From assembly GCF_014931415.1 (NCBI RefSeq), contig NZ_CP063121.1, positions 1,860,001 to 1,924,000 of the forward strand: a stretch of DNA of 64,000 nucleotides, written 5' to 3'. This document shows positions 46,054-55,532 of the stretch, one piece after another. The DNA is from Haemophilus parainfluenzae. Lineage in GTDB: Bacteria > Pseudomonadota > Gammaproteobacteria > Enterobacterales > Pasteurellaceae. A model generated the notes under the pieces. The model made no database searches, had not been told where the DNA came from, and saw nothing but the letters and a program-made list of their open reading frames with translations. Position numbers and translations under genes: made by a program. Positions within the stretch are counted from its first letter, which is position 1. Each line of letters opens with the position of its first letter.

Positions 46054-46854
46054 TTACCAACTTCCACCCGCTCCACCGCCGCCGAAGCCACCGCCACCAA
46101 AACCACCACCGGAAGAACCACCTCCGCCGAAGCCACCACCAAATCCACCTCCAAAACCGGAACCGCCGCCACGACGACGAGAAATAGTACTTTGACGAAT
46201 GATTTTATTCAGTTGATCACGTTGATTCGGGCTAATATAGACTTCATCTTTGTGATATTGGAATTCACCAAATAGAACAATGGCAATAAATGCCAATACC
46301 ATTAAGAATGGGATGTATTTATCGAACGCATCTTCTTCAACTTGTGCCGCATCGAACTCGCCTTTACTTGCCGCAATAATTTGGTTTAAGCCATCATTAA
46401 TACCTTGCGCATATTGGCCTTGTTTAAATTGTGGCAAAATTGCCGAACGGATGACTTGTGATAAAAAAGCATCCGGCAATACGCCTTCTAAACCTTGACC
46501 TGTTGCGATAAAGACTTTGCGATCATCCTTCGCTATCAGCATCAACACGCCATTGTTCAGATTTTTTCGTCCAATGCCCCATTTATCACCTAAAGCAAAG
46601 GTATAATCCGCAATTTCATATTCACCAGTTGTAGGAACCAAAACAACAGCGATTTGTGAACTCGTTTCTTTACTATAAGCAATCAGTTTATTTTCTAAAA
46701 TTTGCTTATGTTCTGATGAAAGTGTGTTGGTGTAATCGTTTATGTAATGGAAAGGATTTGGTGCAGGCGGAAATTCTACCGCAGCAACCATTTGAGCAAA
46801 AAAAATAAGGCTAAAAATAACCGCACTTTTCATAAAAGATAAAAGCTTAGCCAT
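46054..46854 (-). CDS. TPM-domain membrane protein with Gly-rich tail (YgcG type)
   Basis: Protein of 266 aa: signal peptide (AVIFSLIFFAQMVAAVEFP), TPM domain (residues about 32-170, YINDYTNTLSSEHKQILENKL and DKWGIGRKNLNNGVLMLIAKD), one membrane helix (IPFLMVLAFIAIVLFGEF) and a C-terminal tail of [12 protein letters not shown] repeats ending in GGSW. This architecture is common in YgcG-like proteins encoded with LemA. Biochemical role is uncertain; the TPM domain is often called a phosphatase-like domain. The repetitive DNA of the tail could change length by slippage. It overlaps the preceding TPM gene by 8 bases. Confidence 0.75.
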   Translation of the reverse strand: MAKLLSFMKSAVIFSLIFFAQMVAAVEFPPAPNPFHYINDYTNTLSSEHKQILENKLIAYSKETSSQIAVVLVPTTGEYEIADYTFALGDKWGIGRKNLNNGVLMLIAKDDRKVFIATGQGLEGVLPDAFLSQVIRSAILPQFKQGQYAQGINDGLNQIIAASKGEFDAAQVEEDAFDKYIPFLMVLAFIAIVLFGEFQYHKDEVYISPNQRDQLNKIIRQSTISRRRGGGSGFGGGFGGGFGGGGSSGGGFGGGGFGGGGAGGSW

Positions 46855-47296
46855 TAATAATTACCTCATTAGATAATTCATTCACATCATCAGGCTGAAT
46901 GGGGAAATGGCGAGATAAAATATCACTGATACGATCAATCGCATCGATAATGCCTTGTGTATAAGCTTTTTGTTTAAACTGCTCAATCATTAAATCGCAT
47001 TGTAACTGCCAATAAGCCACATCAACAAATTGATGAATACCTTTATCTCCTACGATTGCACAGAGATGATTTTTATATCCCACATAAATCAACACGGCAT
47101 TTTGCGCCGCTGTTTTATGCATTTCCAGTTCATCAAACACTTCTAAAGCACGTTCCATTGCAGACAGTTGTGCAGAAGCCTTTGGTACTTTACGTTCAAT
47201 ATAAACACGTAACTCAGCCGAACTTAAGCTTTCGAGGCGACTAATCGCCGCCTCGATTTGCTTTTTATCTACCGGAATTCTGGAAAAGAATGGCAT
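46847..47296 (-). CDS. TPM-domain protein without tail
   Basis: Protein of 149 aa carrying only a TPM domain (AISRLESLSSAELRVYIERK, GYKNHLCAIVGDKGIHQFV). No signal peptide or membrane helix is obvious. It is the middle gene of lemA-TPM-TPM, 9 bases after lemA and overlapping the next gene. Function unknown; likely works with its paralogue and LemA at the membrane. Confidence 0.7.
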   Translation of the reverse strand: MPFFSRIPVDKKQIEAAISRLESLSSAELRVYIERKVPKASAQLSAMERALEVFDELEMHKTAAQNAVLIYVGYKNHLCAIVGDKGIHQFVDVAYWQLQCDLMIEQFKQKAYTQGIIDAIDRISDILSRHFPIQPDDVNELSNEVIING

Positions 47297-47305
47297 AGAT
47301 AAACC

Positions 47306-47887
47306 TTAGTTAAAGTTTACAGTTGGTGCATTTTCAGCGCCTGCAGCTGATTTAAAGTAAGGTTTAGCTTTAAAACCAAAAATCATTGCTGCTAATTTAG
47401 TTGGGAATTGACGTACTTTTTCATTATAGATACGTGCAGCTTCATTAAATTTATTACGAGCCACATTGATACGGTTTTCTGTACCTTCAAGTTGCGCTTG
47501 TAAGTTCATAAAACCTTCATTCGCTTTTAATTGTGGGTATTGTTCTACTGTAACAAGTAAGCGAGATAATGCTGAACCCACTTGATTTTGGTTTTGTTGG
47601 AATTCGTTTAATTGTTCTTCCGTTAAATTAGACGGATCAATTTTAGTTTGTGTCGCTTTTGCACGCGCTTCGATGACATTAGTTAATGTTTGTTGTTCAA
47701 AATTAGCTTGACCTTTTACAGTATTTACTAAGTTTGGAATTAAATCAGCACGACGTTGATAAGATGATTCAACATTCGCCCAAACAGAATCAATTTCAGT
47801 TTCTGCTTTTACTAAACCATTGTAGCTAGACATTAAGCCTAAACCTGCAGCAACTGCGATAATAATCAAGATAATCCACTTTTTCAT
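47306..47887 (-). CDS. lemA: LemA family protein
   Basis: Protein of 193 aa with an N-terminal membrane segment (WIILIIIAVAAGLGLMSSYNGLV) and a helical-bundle domain with the family pattern VWANVESSYQRRADLIPNLVNTVKG and ENRINVARNKFNEAARIYNEKVRQFP. LemA proteins face the exterior and are linked with envelope or stress functions, but the mechanism is not known. First gene of the lemA-TPM cluster. Confidence 0.88.
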   Translation of the reverse strand: MKKWIILIIIAVAAGLGLMSSYNGLVKAETEIDSVWANVESSYQRRADLIPNLVNTVKGQANFEQQTLTNVIEARAKATQTKIDPSNLTEEQLNEFQQNQNQVGSALSRLLVTVEQYPQLKANEGFMNLQAQLEGTENRINVARNKFNEAARIYNEKVRQFPTKLAAMIFGFKAKPYFKSAAGAENAPTVNFN

Positions 47888-47920
47888 TCAAAAATTCCTT
47901 CAATTATAGGTTTAATTTAT

Positions 47921-47953
47921 ATAAGAAAAGACCTAAACCGAAGTTTAGGTCTT
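47921..47953 (-). terminator. ompA terminator with cUUCGg loop
   Basis: Perfect 11-bp stem AAGACCTAAAC / GTTTAGGTCTT closed on the minus strand by a C-UUCG-G tetraloop, an exceptionally stable loop, followed by TTCTTAT. It separates ompA from lemA. Confidence 0.85.
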
Positions 47954-47988
47954 CTAATGTTAATCCGTTAATGGATAACTAAATAAAA

Positions 47989-49095
47989 TTATTTAGTACC
48001 GTTAACTGCGATTTCAACACGACGGTCTGGTGCTAAACAAGCGATAAGCGCTTTACGACCTTTAACCGCGTCACAAGTAGAACCTGTAACTGGGTTAGCT
48101 TTACCGTGACCAACTGCAGAGATGCTTTGAGCTGGAACACCTTTAGCTACTAAGTAATTAGCTACAGAGTCTGCACGACGTTGTGATAATTTCACGTTTG
48201 GTGCATCTTTACCGATACGGTCTGTATAACCAGCAACAGCTACGTTAGCGTTGTTGATTTGAGCGATTTCACCATAGATACCGTCTAAAGTTGCTTTAGC
48301 TTGTGGTTTTAAGTTTGCTTTACCGAAAGCGAAAGTTACATCAGAGCTTAAGTTGAAAGTTTTGCTTACAACTTCAGGTGCAACAACTGGAGCAGCACCT
48401 TGACCGAAACGGTAAGATAAACCAGCGTTGATAGAACCGATCCATGGGTTATAGTCTTGAGAACTATTGTGAGTATCTTGAGTACGTAATTTACCTACGC
48501 GAGTTAACCATTGGTATTCTAAACGTAATGCTAACTCTGGTAATGATGGTAATGCATACTCAACACCAGCTGCGAACATTGGAGAAACGCGTAAGCTGTG
48601 ACGACCTTCTGCGTGATCACGAGCACCAGTTGCTGTGTCATAGAATTTGTAGTCTGAACGTACTAAAGCTGCACCAACACGACCGTAAACATCTAAGCCG
48701 TCTAAAGCAGAAGTTAAACCGCCTAAACCATAGCTACCTTTTAAGCTTAAGTGAGCACCGTGGTTAGTGTGTTTGAATGCTACTTTACCAGCATCTTTGA
48801 ATTTAACACGACCGAAGTCATCGTAACCTAATTCAACCGCTAAACCTAAGTTGTCACGATTTAAGATTTGGTAACCACCGAATACACCGTAAGTGAAAGA
48901 GTTACGGTTGTAACCAGCACCGAAATCAGAGTATGCATTAGTAGAGTGAACTACAGTGTTAGCTTTGATACCATCGTGGAAAGATGCTTGACCAGCTTTA
49001 ACACCTGCATAGAAAGTGTTTTCTTGTGGAGCTGCTTGAGCTACAGAAGCTGCTGCTAAACCAGCAACGACTAATGCGATTGCAGTTTTTTTCAT
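47989..49095 (-). CDS. ompA: Outer membrane protein OmpA / P5
   Basis: Major outer-membrane protein of 368 aa. Signal peptide AIALVVAGLAAASVAQA is followed by an eight-stranded N-terminal barrel (FYAGVKAGQASF to SYRFG) and a periplasmic peptidoglycan-binding OmpA domain with the diaminopimelate-binding NVAVAGYTDRIGKDAPNVKLSQRRAD region. In Haemophilus this is protein P5, a known adhesin and complement-factor-binding protein, with surface loops that vary between strains. It has a long leader with a hairpin (see below). Confidence 0.95.
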   Translation of the reverse strand: MKKTAIALVVAGLAAASVAQAAPQENTFYAGVKAGQASFHDGIKANTVVHSTNAYSDFGAGYNRNSFTYGVFGGYQILNRDNLGLAVELGYDDFGRVKFKDAGKVAFKHTNHGAHLSLKGSYGLGGLTSALDGLDVYGRVGAALVRSDYKFYDTATGARDHAEGRHSLRVSPMFAAGVEYALPSLPELALRLEYQWLTRVGKLRTQDTHNSSQDYNPWIGSINAGLSYRFGQGAAPVVAPEVVSKTFNLSSDVTFAFGKANLKPQAKATLDGIYGEIAQINNANVAVAGYTDRIGKDAPNVKLSQRRADSVANYLVAKGVPAQSISAVGHGKANPVTGSTCDAVKGRKALIACLAPDRRVEIAVNGTK

Positions 49096-49235
49096 TTTGA
49101 TGTCCTCTATTTAGTCATCGTTATTAATAAGAAAAGTTTCCTTGTTTATTGTGAACTTTATAAAAAAGAAACACTCTAAACGTTGCTTAACTAGGGTTTT
49201 GAATTTGCCCTAACTTATCCTTTTGACAAATTCAA

Positions 49236-49258
49236 TTCCTTTGCCATAGCCAAAGGAA
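49236..49258 (-). promoter_or_regulatory. Hairpin near the 5' end of the ompA leader
   Basis: Perfect 8-bp stem TTCCTTTG / CAAAGGAA with a 7-base loop, about 140 bases before the ompA start and close to the predicted transcription start. E. coli ompA mRNA has a stabilising 5' stem in a similar place. Confidence 0.5.
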
Positions 49259-49275
49259 CGTTCAAAAGTATGGTT

Positions 49276-49304
49276 ATTATCCTATAAAAACACCAAAGAT
49301 CAAA
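49276..49304 (-). promoter_or_regulatory. ompA promoter
   Basis: On the minus strand TTTGAT (49304-49299), 17-base spacer, GATAAT (49281-49276), giving a leader of about 170 bases. Confidence 0.55.
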
Positions 49305-49368
49305 CTTTTTTTGCCCTTTTTGGTTATTTTATAGACAAACAACCCCTAAAATGAACATTTGTTCACAA

Positions 49369-49395
49369 AAATCGGGTTAATTTTTAACCCGATTT
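49369..49395. terminator. Orphan hairpin in the ompA-ydiJ divergent region
   Basis: Perfect 12-bp stem AAATCGGGTTAA / TTAACCCGATTT with a 3-base loop. On the minus strand it ends in GATTTTTG. No annotated gene on either strand reads into it. The rest of the 399-base gap (49096-49494) holds the ompA leader and promoter and AT-rich sequence before ydiJ. Confidence 0.5.
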
Positions 49396-49494
49396 CTATT
49401 CTAACAAAAAATATCTTTTGTTGAAATCGACTTTTTTTTGAGCTTCATATATCATCAAATTCACTTTCTTCTCTTTATATAGGTGAGTGATTTT

Positions 49495-52400
49495 ATGTTG
49501 CCCCGTCTTTCTAATGTACCTCAACTTAATCATGTCGTAAGTGATTATCTTAACGAACTCCAAAAACAGCATTTTGAAGGTGATATTGCCTCAAATTATG
49601 CTGACCGTTTAAGTCTTGCGACAGATAACAGTGTCTATCAGCAGCTTCCTCAGGCTATTTTATTCCCTAAATCTGTTGCCGATGTAGTACGTATTACCAA
49701 ATTAGCCAATAAAGAGAAATACCTTCAGCTAACTTTCACACCTCGCGGTGGTGGCACGGGCACCAATGGGCAATCTATTAACAACAATATTATTGTTGAC
49801 CTCTCTCGCCACATGACAAACATTTTAGAGCTTAATATAGAAGAATGTTGGGTTCGAGTGCAGGCGGGCGTCGTAAAAGATCAATTAAACCAATTTTTAA
49901 AACCTCACGGTTTATTCTTTGCACCAGAGCTCTCCACCAGTAATCGAGCAACACTAGGTGGCATGATTAATACCGATGCCTCCGGTCAAGGCTCACTACA
50001 ATACGGAAAAACCTCTGATCACGTTTTAGCATTACGTTCTGTTTTAATGAACGGTGAAATATTAGATACAAGTGCGGTCAAATCTGATGATGTTTTAGAA
50101 AACTACCCGCTTGCAGAAAATGGTAAAACGCTACATCAAACGATTTTCCAACGTTGCAAAGAGAAACGCGCCTCAATCATTCAAGATTTACCACAACTCA
50201 ATCGCTTTCTCACTGGTTACGATCTTAAGAATGTCTTTAATAAAGATGAAAGTGAATTTAACCTCACCCGAATTCTGACAGGGTCAGAAGGGTCACTTGC
50301 GTTTATCTGTGAAGCTAAACTTAATTTATTACCGATTCCGAAATATCGTACCTTAATTAATGTGAAGTACAGCTCATTTGATGCCGCCCTTCGCAATGCG
50401 CCTTTTATGGTGAAAGCCAATGCCCTTTCCGTTGAAACCGTCGATTCCAAAGTGCTGAACCTTGCTAAGCAAGATATTATTTGGCATTCGGTAAAAGAAC
50501 TTTTAACAGAAGAAGAACAAAATCCAATTCTGGGTTTAAACATTGTGGAATATGCGGGTAACAATCAAGCTAAAATTGACAGCCAAGTGAGCGCACTTTG
50601 TCAGAAATTAGATGAAAAAATTGCACAAGGCAAAGATCATATTATCGGCTATCAACTTTGTTCTGACTTGCCTTCTATTGAACGTATTTATGCTATGCGT
50701 AAAAAAGCGGTGGGGCTATTGGGGAATGCGAAAGGCACTGCCAAACCGATTCCTTTTGTGGAAGATACCTGTGTACCACCAGAACATCTTGCGGATTACA
50801 TTGCAGAATTTAGAGCTTTATTAGATAGCCATAATCTGCAATACGGGATGTTTGGCCATGTTGACGCTGGCGTATTGCACGTTCGCCCCGCTTTAGACCT
50901 ATGCGATAAAGACCAAGTTAAACTCTTTAAACAAATTTCAGATGAAGTGGCTGAACTCACGGTGAAATACGGCGGTTTGTTATGGGGAGAACACGGAAAA
51001 GGCGTACGTTCTCATTATGGCGAGAAATTCTTTACTCCCGAACTTTGGCAAGAGTTGCGTTATGTGAAATTCTTATTTGATCCAAACAATCGTCTAAACC
51101 CTGGCAAAATCTGTACACCACTTAATAGCGATGCGGAACTCTATTCCATTCTCTCACCGATGCGTGCGGACAATGATCGCCAAATCCCGATTCAAATACG
51201 AGATGAATTCAAAGGCGCGATGAATTGTAACGGCAACGGACTTTGCTTTAATTTTGATGAGCACAGCATTATGTGTCCTTCCATGAAAGTGAGTAAAAAT
51301 CGCGTATTCTCACCAAAAGGACGAGCCGCGATGGTGCGTGAATGGTTGAGATTAATGGCCAATGAAAACGTATCGCCTGATCAATTAGATTTTCATAAAA
51401 CACAAGTGAAACTGACCGCACTTGTGGAGCGTTTCCGCAATAGCGTGCAGAAATGGCGTGGTGAATATGACTTCTCACATGAAGTGAAGGCAGCAATGGA
51501 TACTTGTTTGGCGTGTAAAGCCTGCGCAAGTCAATGCCCGATTAAAATTGATGTACCAAGTTTCCGTGCAAAATTTTTCCATTTTTACCACAGCCGTTAT
51601 TTGCGTCCAGCCAAAGATCATATTGTGGCGAATTTAGAAGTTGCCGCACCTTATATGGCGAAACAACCGGCATTATTCAATTATTTCACCAAGCTAAAAA
51701 TCACACAAAGCCTGGTTGAAAAAACATTGGGTATGACTGACTTGCCTCTCCTTTCTGAGCCTAACCTTCAACAACAATTAGTCGAAATCGGCTACCAAGG
51801 CAAAAAATTAGAAGAATTGGAAGGTCTCAGTGCAACAGAAAAAGCCAATATGCTCTTTATCGTACAAGATCCTTATACCTCTTATTATGATGCTAAAGTG
51901 GTCCGTGATTTTGTCGCTCTCACACAAAAACTAGGTTTTGAGCCAATCATTCTGCCTTTTAAACCGAATGGTAAAGCCATGCATATTAAAGGTTTTTTAA
52001 CTCGCTTTAGTAAAACAGCAAAAACACAAGCGGAGTTTTTAAATCGCGTTGCTAAATTAAATATGCCTTTGGTCGGTGTAGATCCAGCGATTGTGCTTTC
52101 TTATCGAGATGAATATAAAGAGGCCTTAGGGGATTCTCGCGGTGATTTCCATGTGCTTACGGCGCACGAATGGCTGACCAATCAATTAGAAAGTAAAGCA
52201 TTACAAAGTGCGGTGAAAAATATCGCGAAATCTGACCGCACTTTTGAGTGGCATTTATTCCCTCATTGTACTGAATCCACCTTTATGCCAAACAGTCCGA
52301 AAGAATGGCAGCATATTTTTGCACAATTTGGACAAACCTTGAAGGTCGAAAAAGTCGGCTGCTGTGGTATGGCGGGGGTATTTGGCCATGAGGTTCAAAA

Positions 52401-52572
52401 TCAAACCATGTCAAAAGATATTTACAACGTATCATGGGGCAAAAAAATACAAGGTAAAGATCCGAATTATTGCCTTGCGACCGGCTATTCCTGCCGTAGC
52501 CAAGTGAAGCGATATGAAAAAGCTATCTTGAAACACCCTGTTCAAGCATTGCTTGAAGTGCTGAATAACTAG
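49495..52572 (+). CDS. ydiJ: FAD-binding and Fe-S oxidoreductase, YdiJ-like (D-2-hydroxyglutarate dehydrogenase family)
   Basis: Large fusion enzyme of 1025 aa. The N-terminal half is a PCMH/VAO-type FAD domain (FTPRGGGTGTNGQSINNNII near residue 80, EHGKGVRSHYGEKFF near 510). A 4Fe-4S module follows, with CLACKACASQCPIKIDVP near 670 and an extra cysteine set in CNGNGLCFNF. The C-terminus carries CCG-type cysteines (FPHCTES and VGCCGMAGVFG). E. coli YdiJ has the same layout and oxidises D-2-hydroxyglutarate. I chose the ATG at 49495, spaced correctly from AGGTGAG and aligned with the family, over a GTG at 49483. Confidence 0.88.
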   Translation: MLPRLSNVPQLNHVVSDYLNELQKQHFEGDIASNYADRLSLATDNSVYQQLPQAILFPKSVADVVRITKLANKEKYLQLTFTPRGGGTGTNGQSINNNIIVDLSRHMTNILELNIEECWVRVQAGVVKDQLNQFLKPHGLFFAPELSTSNRATLGGMINTDASGQGSLQYGKTSDHVLALRSVLMNGEILDTSAVKSDDVLENYPLAENGKTLHQTIFQRCKEKRASIIQDLPQLNRFLTGYDLKNVFNKDESEFNLTRILTGSEGSLAFICEAKLNLLPIPKYRTLINVKYSSFDAALRNAPFMVKANALSVETVDSKVLNLAKQDIIWHSVKELLTEEEQNPILGLNIVEYAGNNQAKIDSQVSALCQKLDEKIAQGKDHIIGYQLCSDLPSIERIYAMRKKAVGLLGNAKGTAKPIPFVEDTCVPPEHLADYIAEFRALLDSHNLQYGMFGHVDAGVLHVRPALDLCDKDQVKLFKQISDEVAELTVKYGGLLWGEHGKGVRSHYGEKFFTPELWQELRYVKFLFDPNNRLNPGKICTPLNSDAELYSILSPMRADNDRQIPIQIRDEFKGAMNCNGNGLCFNFDEHSIMCPSMKVSKNRVFSPKGRAAMVREWLRLMANENVSPDQLDFHKTQVKLTALVERFRNSVQKWRGEYDFSHEVKAAMDTCLACKACASQCPIKIDVPSFRAKFFHFYHSRYLRPAKDHIVANLEVAAPYMAKQPALFNYFTKLKITQSLVEKTLGMTDLPLLSEPNLQQQLVEIGYQGKKLEELEGLSATEKANMLFIVQDPYTSYYDAKVVRDFVALTQKLGFEPIILPFKPNGKAMHIKGFLTRFSKTAKTQAEFLNRVAKLNMPLVGVDPAIVLSYRDEYKEALGDSRGDFHVLTAHEWLTNQLESKALQSAVKNIAKSDRTFEWHLFPHCTESTFMPNSPKEWQHIFAQFGQTLKVEKVGCCGMAGVFGHEVQNQTMSKDIYNVSWGKKIQGKDPNYCLATGYSCRSQVKRYEKAILKHPVQALLEVLNN

Positions 52573-52609
52573 AGTGGATTTTCTACTTATAAGAATATTG
52601 TGAAAAATA

Positions 52610-52646
52610 AAAAGCGGCCAGATTTAAACTCTGACCGCTTTCTTTA
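52610..52646. terminator. Terminator between ydiJ and valS
   Basis: Stem AAAGCGGCCAGA / TCTGACCGCTTT with one mismatch; T- and A-runs on either side serve both converging genes. Confidence 0.8.
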
Positions 52647-52654
52647 TTTAAAAA

Positions 52655-55519
52655 CTACAACGCTTCAATCGCTTTATACTGCTCTTGGATTTTTTCTAAT
52701 CCAGATTGGTATTCTGCTTGTTTTTCACGTTCTTTCGCAATTACCGCTTCAGGCGCTTTAGCCACGAAAGCTTCGTTGCTAAGTTTGTTTTCGATACGTT
52801 TAACTTCATTTTGATATTTTTCAATCTCTTTAGTTAAACGGGCAAGCTCTGCTTCTTTATTGATAAAGCCAGCCATTGGTACGAGCAATTCAGCATTGCC
52901 GACTAATTTCGCTACCGCAAGTGGTGCGGTTTCGTTTGCCGCTAACACTTGAACGTTGTCTAACTTCGCCATGGCTTTTAAAAGAGCGGTCTGTTTTTCG
53001 AGAGTTTTTGCATTTTCTGCGCTTAAATTACGGAATAACAGATCTAAGCCTTTGCTTGGTGCGATGTTGCTTTCTGCACGGATATTACGTACCGCAACGA
53101 TCACTTCTTTTAACCACTCAATTTCAGCTTCTGCTTCTGGATCAAAGCCGTTTTCTTCCACTTGTGGGAAAGGTTGTAACATAATGCTGTCAGCTGTAAT
53201 GCCCACAAATCCTTTCACTTTTTGCCAAATTTCTTCGGTAATAAATGGAATAAGCGGATGTGCTAAACGTAATAATTTTTCTAACACATGAACCAAGGTT
53301 TGGCTTGCCGCACGAATTTGTGCTGCATTGCCGCTTGCAAATACCGGTTTAGTTAATTCTAAATACCAGTCACAGAATTGGTTCCAAGTAAACTCATAAA
53401 TCGCATTGGCACAAAGGTCAAAACGATATTGGCTTAATGAGTTACGGAAAGTTTCCACTGTGCGGTTGAATTCTGATTGAATCCAACGATCCGCTAATGA
53501 AAATTCGATCTCGCCTTCGCTTAAATCTAATTTTTCATTCGTAAGAACGAAACGGCTTGCATTCCACAATTTATTACAGAAGTTACGGTAGCCTTCTAAA
53601 CGTTTCATATCCCAATTGATATCACGACCGTTTGAAGCCAATGCCGCTAATGTGAAACGTAATGCGTCTGTACCGTGAGCCGCAATACCTTCCGCAAATT
53701 CTTTACGGGTCGCTTTGGCAATTTTCTCTGCCAACTGCGGTTGCATCATGTTGCCGGTACGTTTTTCAAGTAAATCTTCAAGGCTGATACCGTCAATCAT
53801 ATCGATTGGATCGAGCACGTTACCTTTCGATTTCGACATTTTTTGTCCGTTTTCATCACGGATTAAGCCCGTTACGTACACGGTTTTGAATGGCACCTGT
53901 GGTTTACCGTTTTCATCTTTTACGAAGTGCATCGTAAACATAATCATACGCGCAACCCAGAAGAAGATGATGTCGAAGCCGGTAATTAACACATCTGTCG
54001 GGTGGAACATTTTGAGCTCTTTAGTTTGCTCTGGCCAACCTAAAGTAGAGAACGTCCATAAGCCTGATGAGAACCAGGTGTCTAACACGTCTTCATCTTG
54101 TTTAAGTTCAACCGCAGAATCTAAGTTATATTTTGACCGCACTTCTTCTTCGTTACGCGCAACATACACATTGCCTTCCGCATCATACCACGCAGGAATG
54201 CGGTGTCCCCACCAAAGTTGGCGAGAAATACACCAGTCTTGAATATCACGCATCCAAGAGAAGTAAAGGTTTTCGTATTGTTTTGGCACGAATTGGATTT
54301 CGCCGTCTTCCACCGCTTTAATTGCCACATCAGCAAGCGGTTTCACGCTCACATACCATTGGTCGGTTAGCATTGGCTCGATTGGCACACCACCGCGGTC
54401 GCCATAAGGCACTTTGAGATCGTGTGGTTTGATTTCGTCTAATAAACCTAGCGCTTCAAAATCTGCCACGATTTTCTTACGTGCAGCGAAACGCTCTAAG
54501 CCACGATAATCTGCTGGAATTGTCGCTTCATAGCCTGCAAGTGGTTTGCCGTCTGTACCGATAATTTCGGCTTCATCACGAATATCTGCATTTAAGGTTA
54601 AGACGTTAACCATCGGCAAGCTGTGACGTTTACCCACTTCGTAGTCGTTAAAGTCATGCGCAGGCGTAATTTTCACCACACCAGTACCGAATTCGCGATC
54701 CACATATTCATCAGCAATAATCGGAATTTCACGGTTTGCCAATGGCAGAACCACAGTTTTACCGATTAAAGATTGATAACGTTCATCTTCTGGATGTACC
54801 GCCACTGCTGTATCGCCCAACATGGTTTCTGGACGCGTGGTTGCCACCACTAAATAATCTTTACCGTCTGCCGTTTTTGCACCGTTAGCTAACGGATAAC
54901 GGAAATGCCAAAGGGAACCTTTGCTCTCTTTGTTTTCTACTTCTAAATCAGAAATCGCGGTGTGAAGTTTTGGATCCCAGTTTACTAAGCGTTTGCCACG
55001 ATAAATCAAACCTTCTTCGTGCAAGCGAACAAACACTTCTTTCACCGCATTTGATAAACCATCGTCCATGGTAAAACGCTCGCGTTCCCAGTCGATGGAG
55101 TTACCTAAACGGCGCATTTGTTGGCTAATTGTGCCACCAGAATAGGCTTTCCAATCCCAAATTTTGTTGATAAACGCTTCACGGCCATAATCATGACGTG
55201 TTTTGCCTTCTTCAGCCGCAATTTTACGTTCCACCACCATTTGGGTTGCAATACCCGCGTGGTCTGTCCCCGCTTGCCATAAGGTATTATGCCCTTCCAT
55301 ACGGTTAAAACGGATTAAGGTATCCATTAAGGTTTGTTGGAAAGCATGCCCCATGTGTAGGGAACCTGTGACGTTCGGAGGTGGAATCGCAATGCAATAG
55401 CTCGGCGCGTTTTCATTTTCAGACGGTTTAAAATAACCGCTCTCTTCCCAATGTTGATAAAGGGCTTGTTCTACCGCAGACGGATTAAAACGGTCTGCCA
55501 TTTCGAATTTTTGTGTCAT
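52655..55519 (-). CDS. valS: Valyl-tRNA synthetase
   Basis: Class I aminoacyl-tRNA synthetase of 954 aa. The HIGH motif is in [14 protein letters not shown] (near residue 50), KMSKS in [13 protein letters not shown] (near 555), with the CP1 editing domain between them ([17 protein letters not shown]). The C-terminal coiled-coil arm ([20 protein letters not shown]) is typical of ValRS. In many gamma-proteobacteria holC directly precedes valS; here three genes lie between them on the same strand. Confidence 0.98.
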   Translation of the reverse strand: MTQKFEMADRFNPSAVEQALYQHWEESGYFKPSENENAPSYCIAIPPPNVTGSLHMGHAFQQTLMDTLIRFNRMEGHNTLWQAGTDHAGIATQMVVERKIAAEEGKTRHDYGREAFINKIWDWKAYSGGTISQQMRRLGNSIDWERERFTMDDGLSNAVKEVFVRLHEEGLIYRGKRLVNWDPKLHTAISDLEVENKESKGSLWHFRYPLANGAKTADGKDYLVVATTRPETMLGDTAVAVHPEDERYQSLIGKTVVLPLANREIPIIADEYVDREFGTGVVKITPAHDFNDYEVGKRHSLPMVNVLTLNADIRDEAEIIGTDGKPLAGYEATIPADYRGLERFAARKKIVADFEALGLLDEIKPHDLKVPYGDRGGVPIEPMLTDQWYVSVKPLADVAIKAVEDGEIQFVPKQYENLYFSWMRDIQDWCISRQLWWGHRIPAWYDAEGNVYVARNEEEVRSKYNLDSAVELKQDEDVLDTWFSSGLWTFSTLGWPEQTKELKMFHPTDVLITGFDIIFFWVARMIMFTMHFVKDENGKPQVPFKTVYVTGLIRDENGQKMSKSKGNVLDPIDMIDGISLEDLLEKRTGNMMQPQLAEKIAKATRKEFAEGIAAHGTDALRFTLAALASNGRDINWDMKRLEGYRNFCNKLWNASRFVLTNEKLDLSEGEIEFSLADRWIQSEFNRTVETFRNSLSQYRFDLCANAIYEFTWNQFCDWYLELTKPVFASGNAAQIRAASQTLVHVLEKLLRLAHPLIPFITEEIWQKVKGFVGITADSIMLQPFPQVEENGFDPEAEAEIEWLKEVIVAVRNIRAESNIAPSKGLDLLFRNLSAENAKTLEKQTALLKAMAKLDNVQVLAANETAPLAVAKLVGNAELLVPMAGFINKEAELARLTKEIEKYQNEVKRIENKLSNEAFVAKAPEAVIAKEREKQAEYQSGLEKIQEQYKAIEAL

Positions 55520-55532
55520 TTATACTTTCTCT

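Noticed and set aside
46039..46275. Thr-rich plus-strand frame over the Gly-tail region
   Set aside because: Simple-repeat shadow of the Gly-rich tail of the TPM-domain gene.
48444..48767. Plus-strand frame opposite ompA
   Set aside because: Shadow of the barrel-coding region with no ribosome site.
53715..54242. Plus-strand reading frame of 175 codons opposite valS
   Set aside because: Shadow of a strongly conserved coding region; no ribosome site or recognisable protein.
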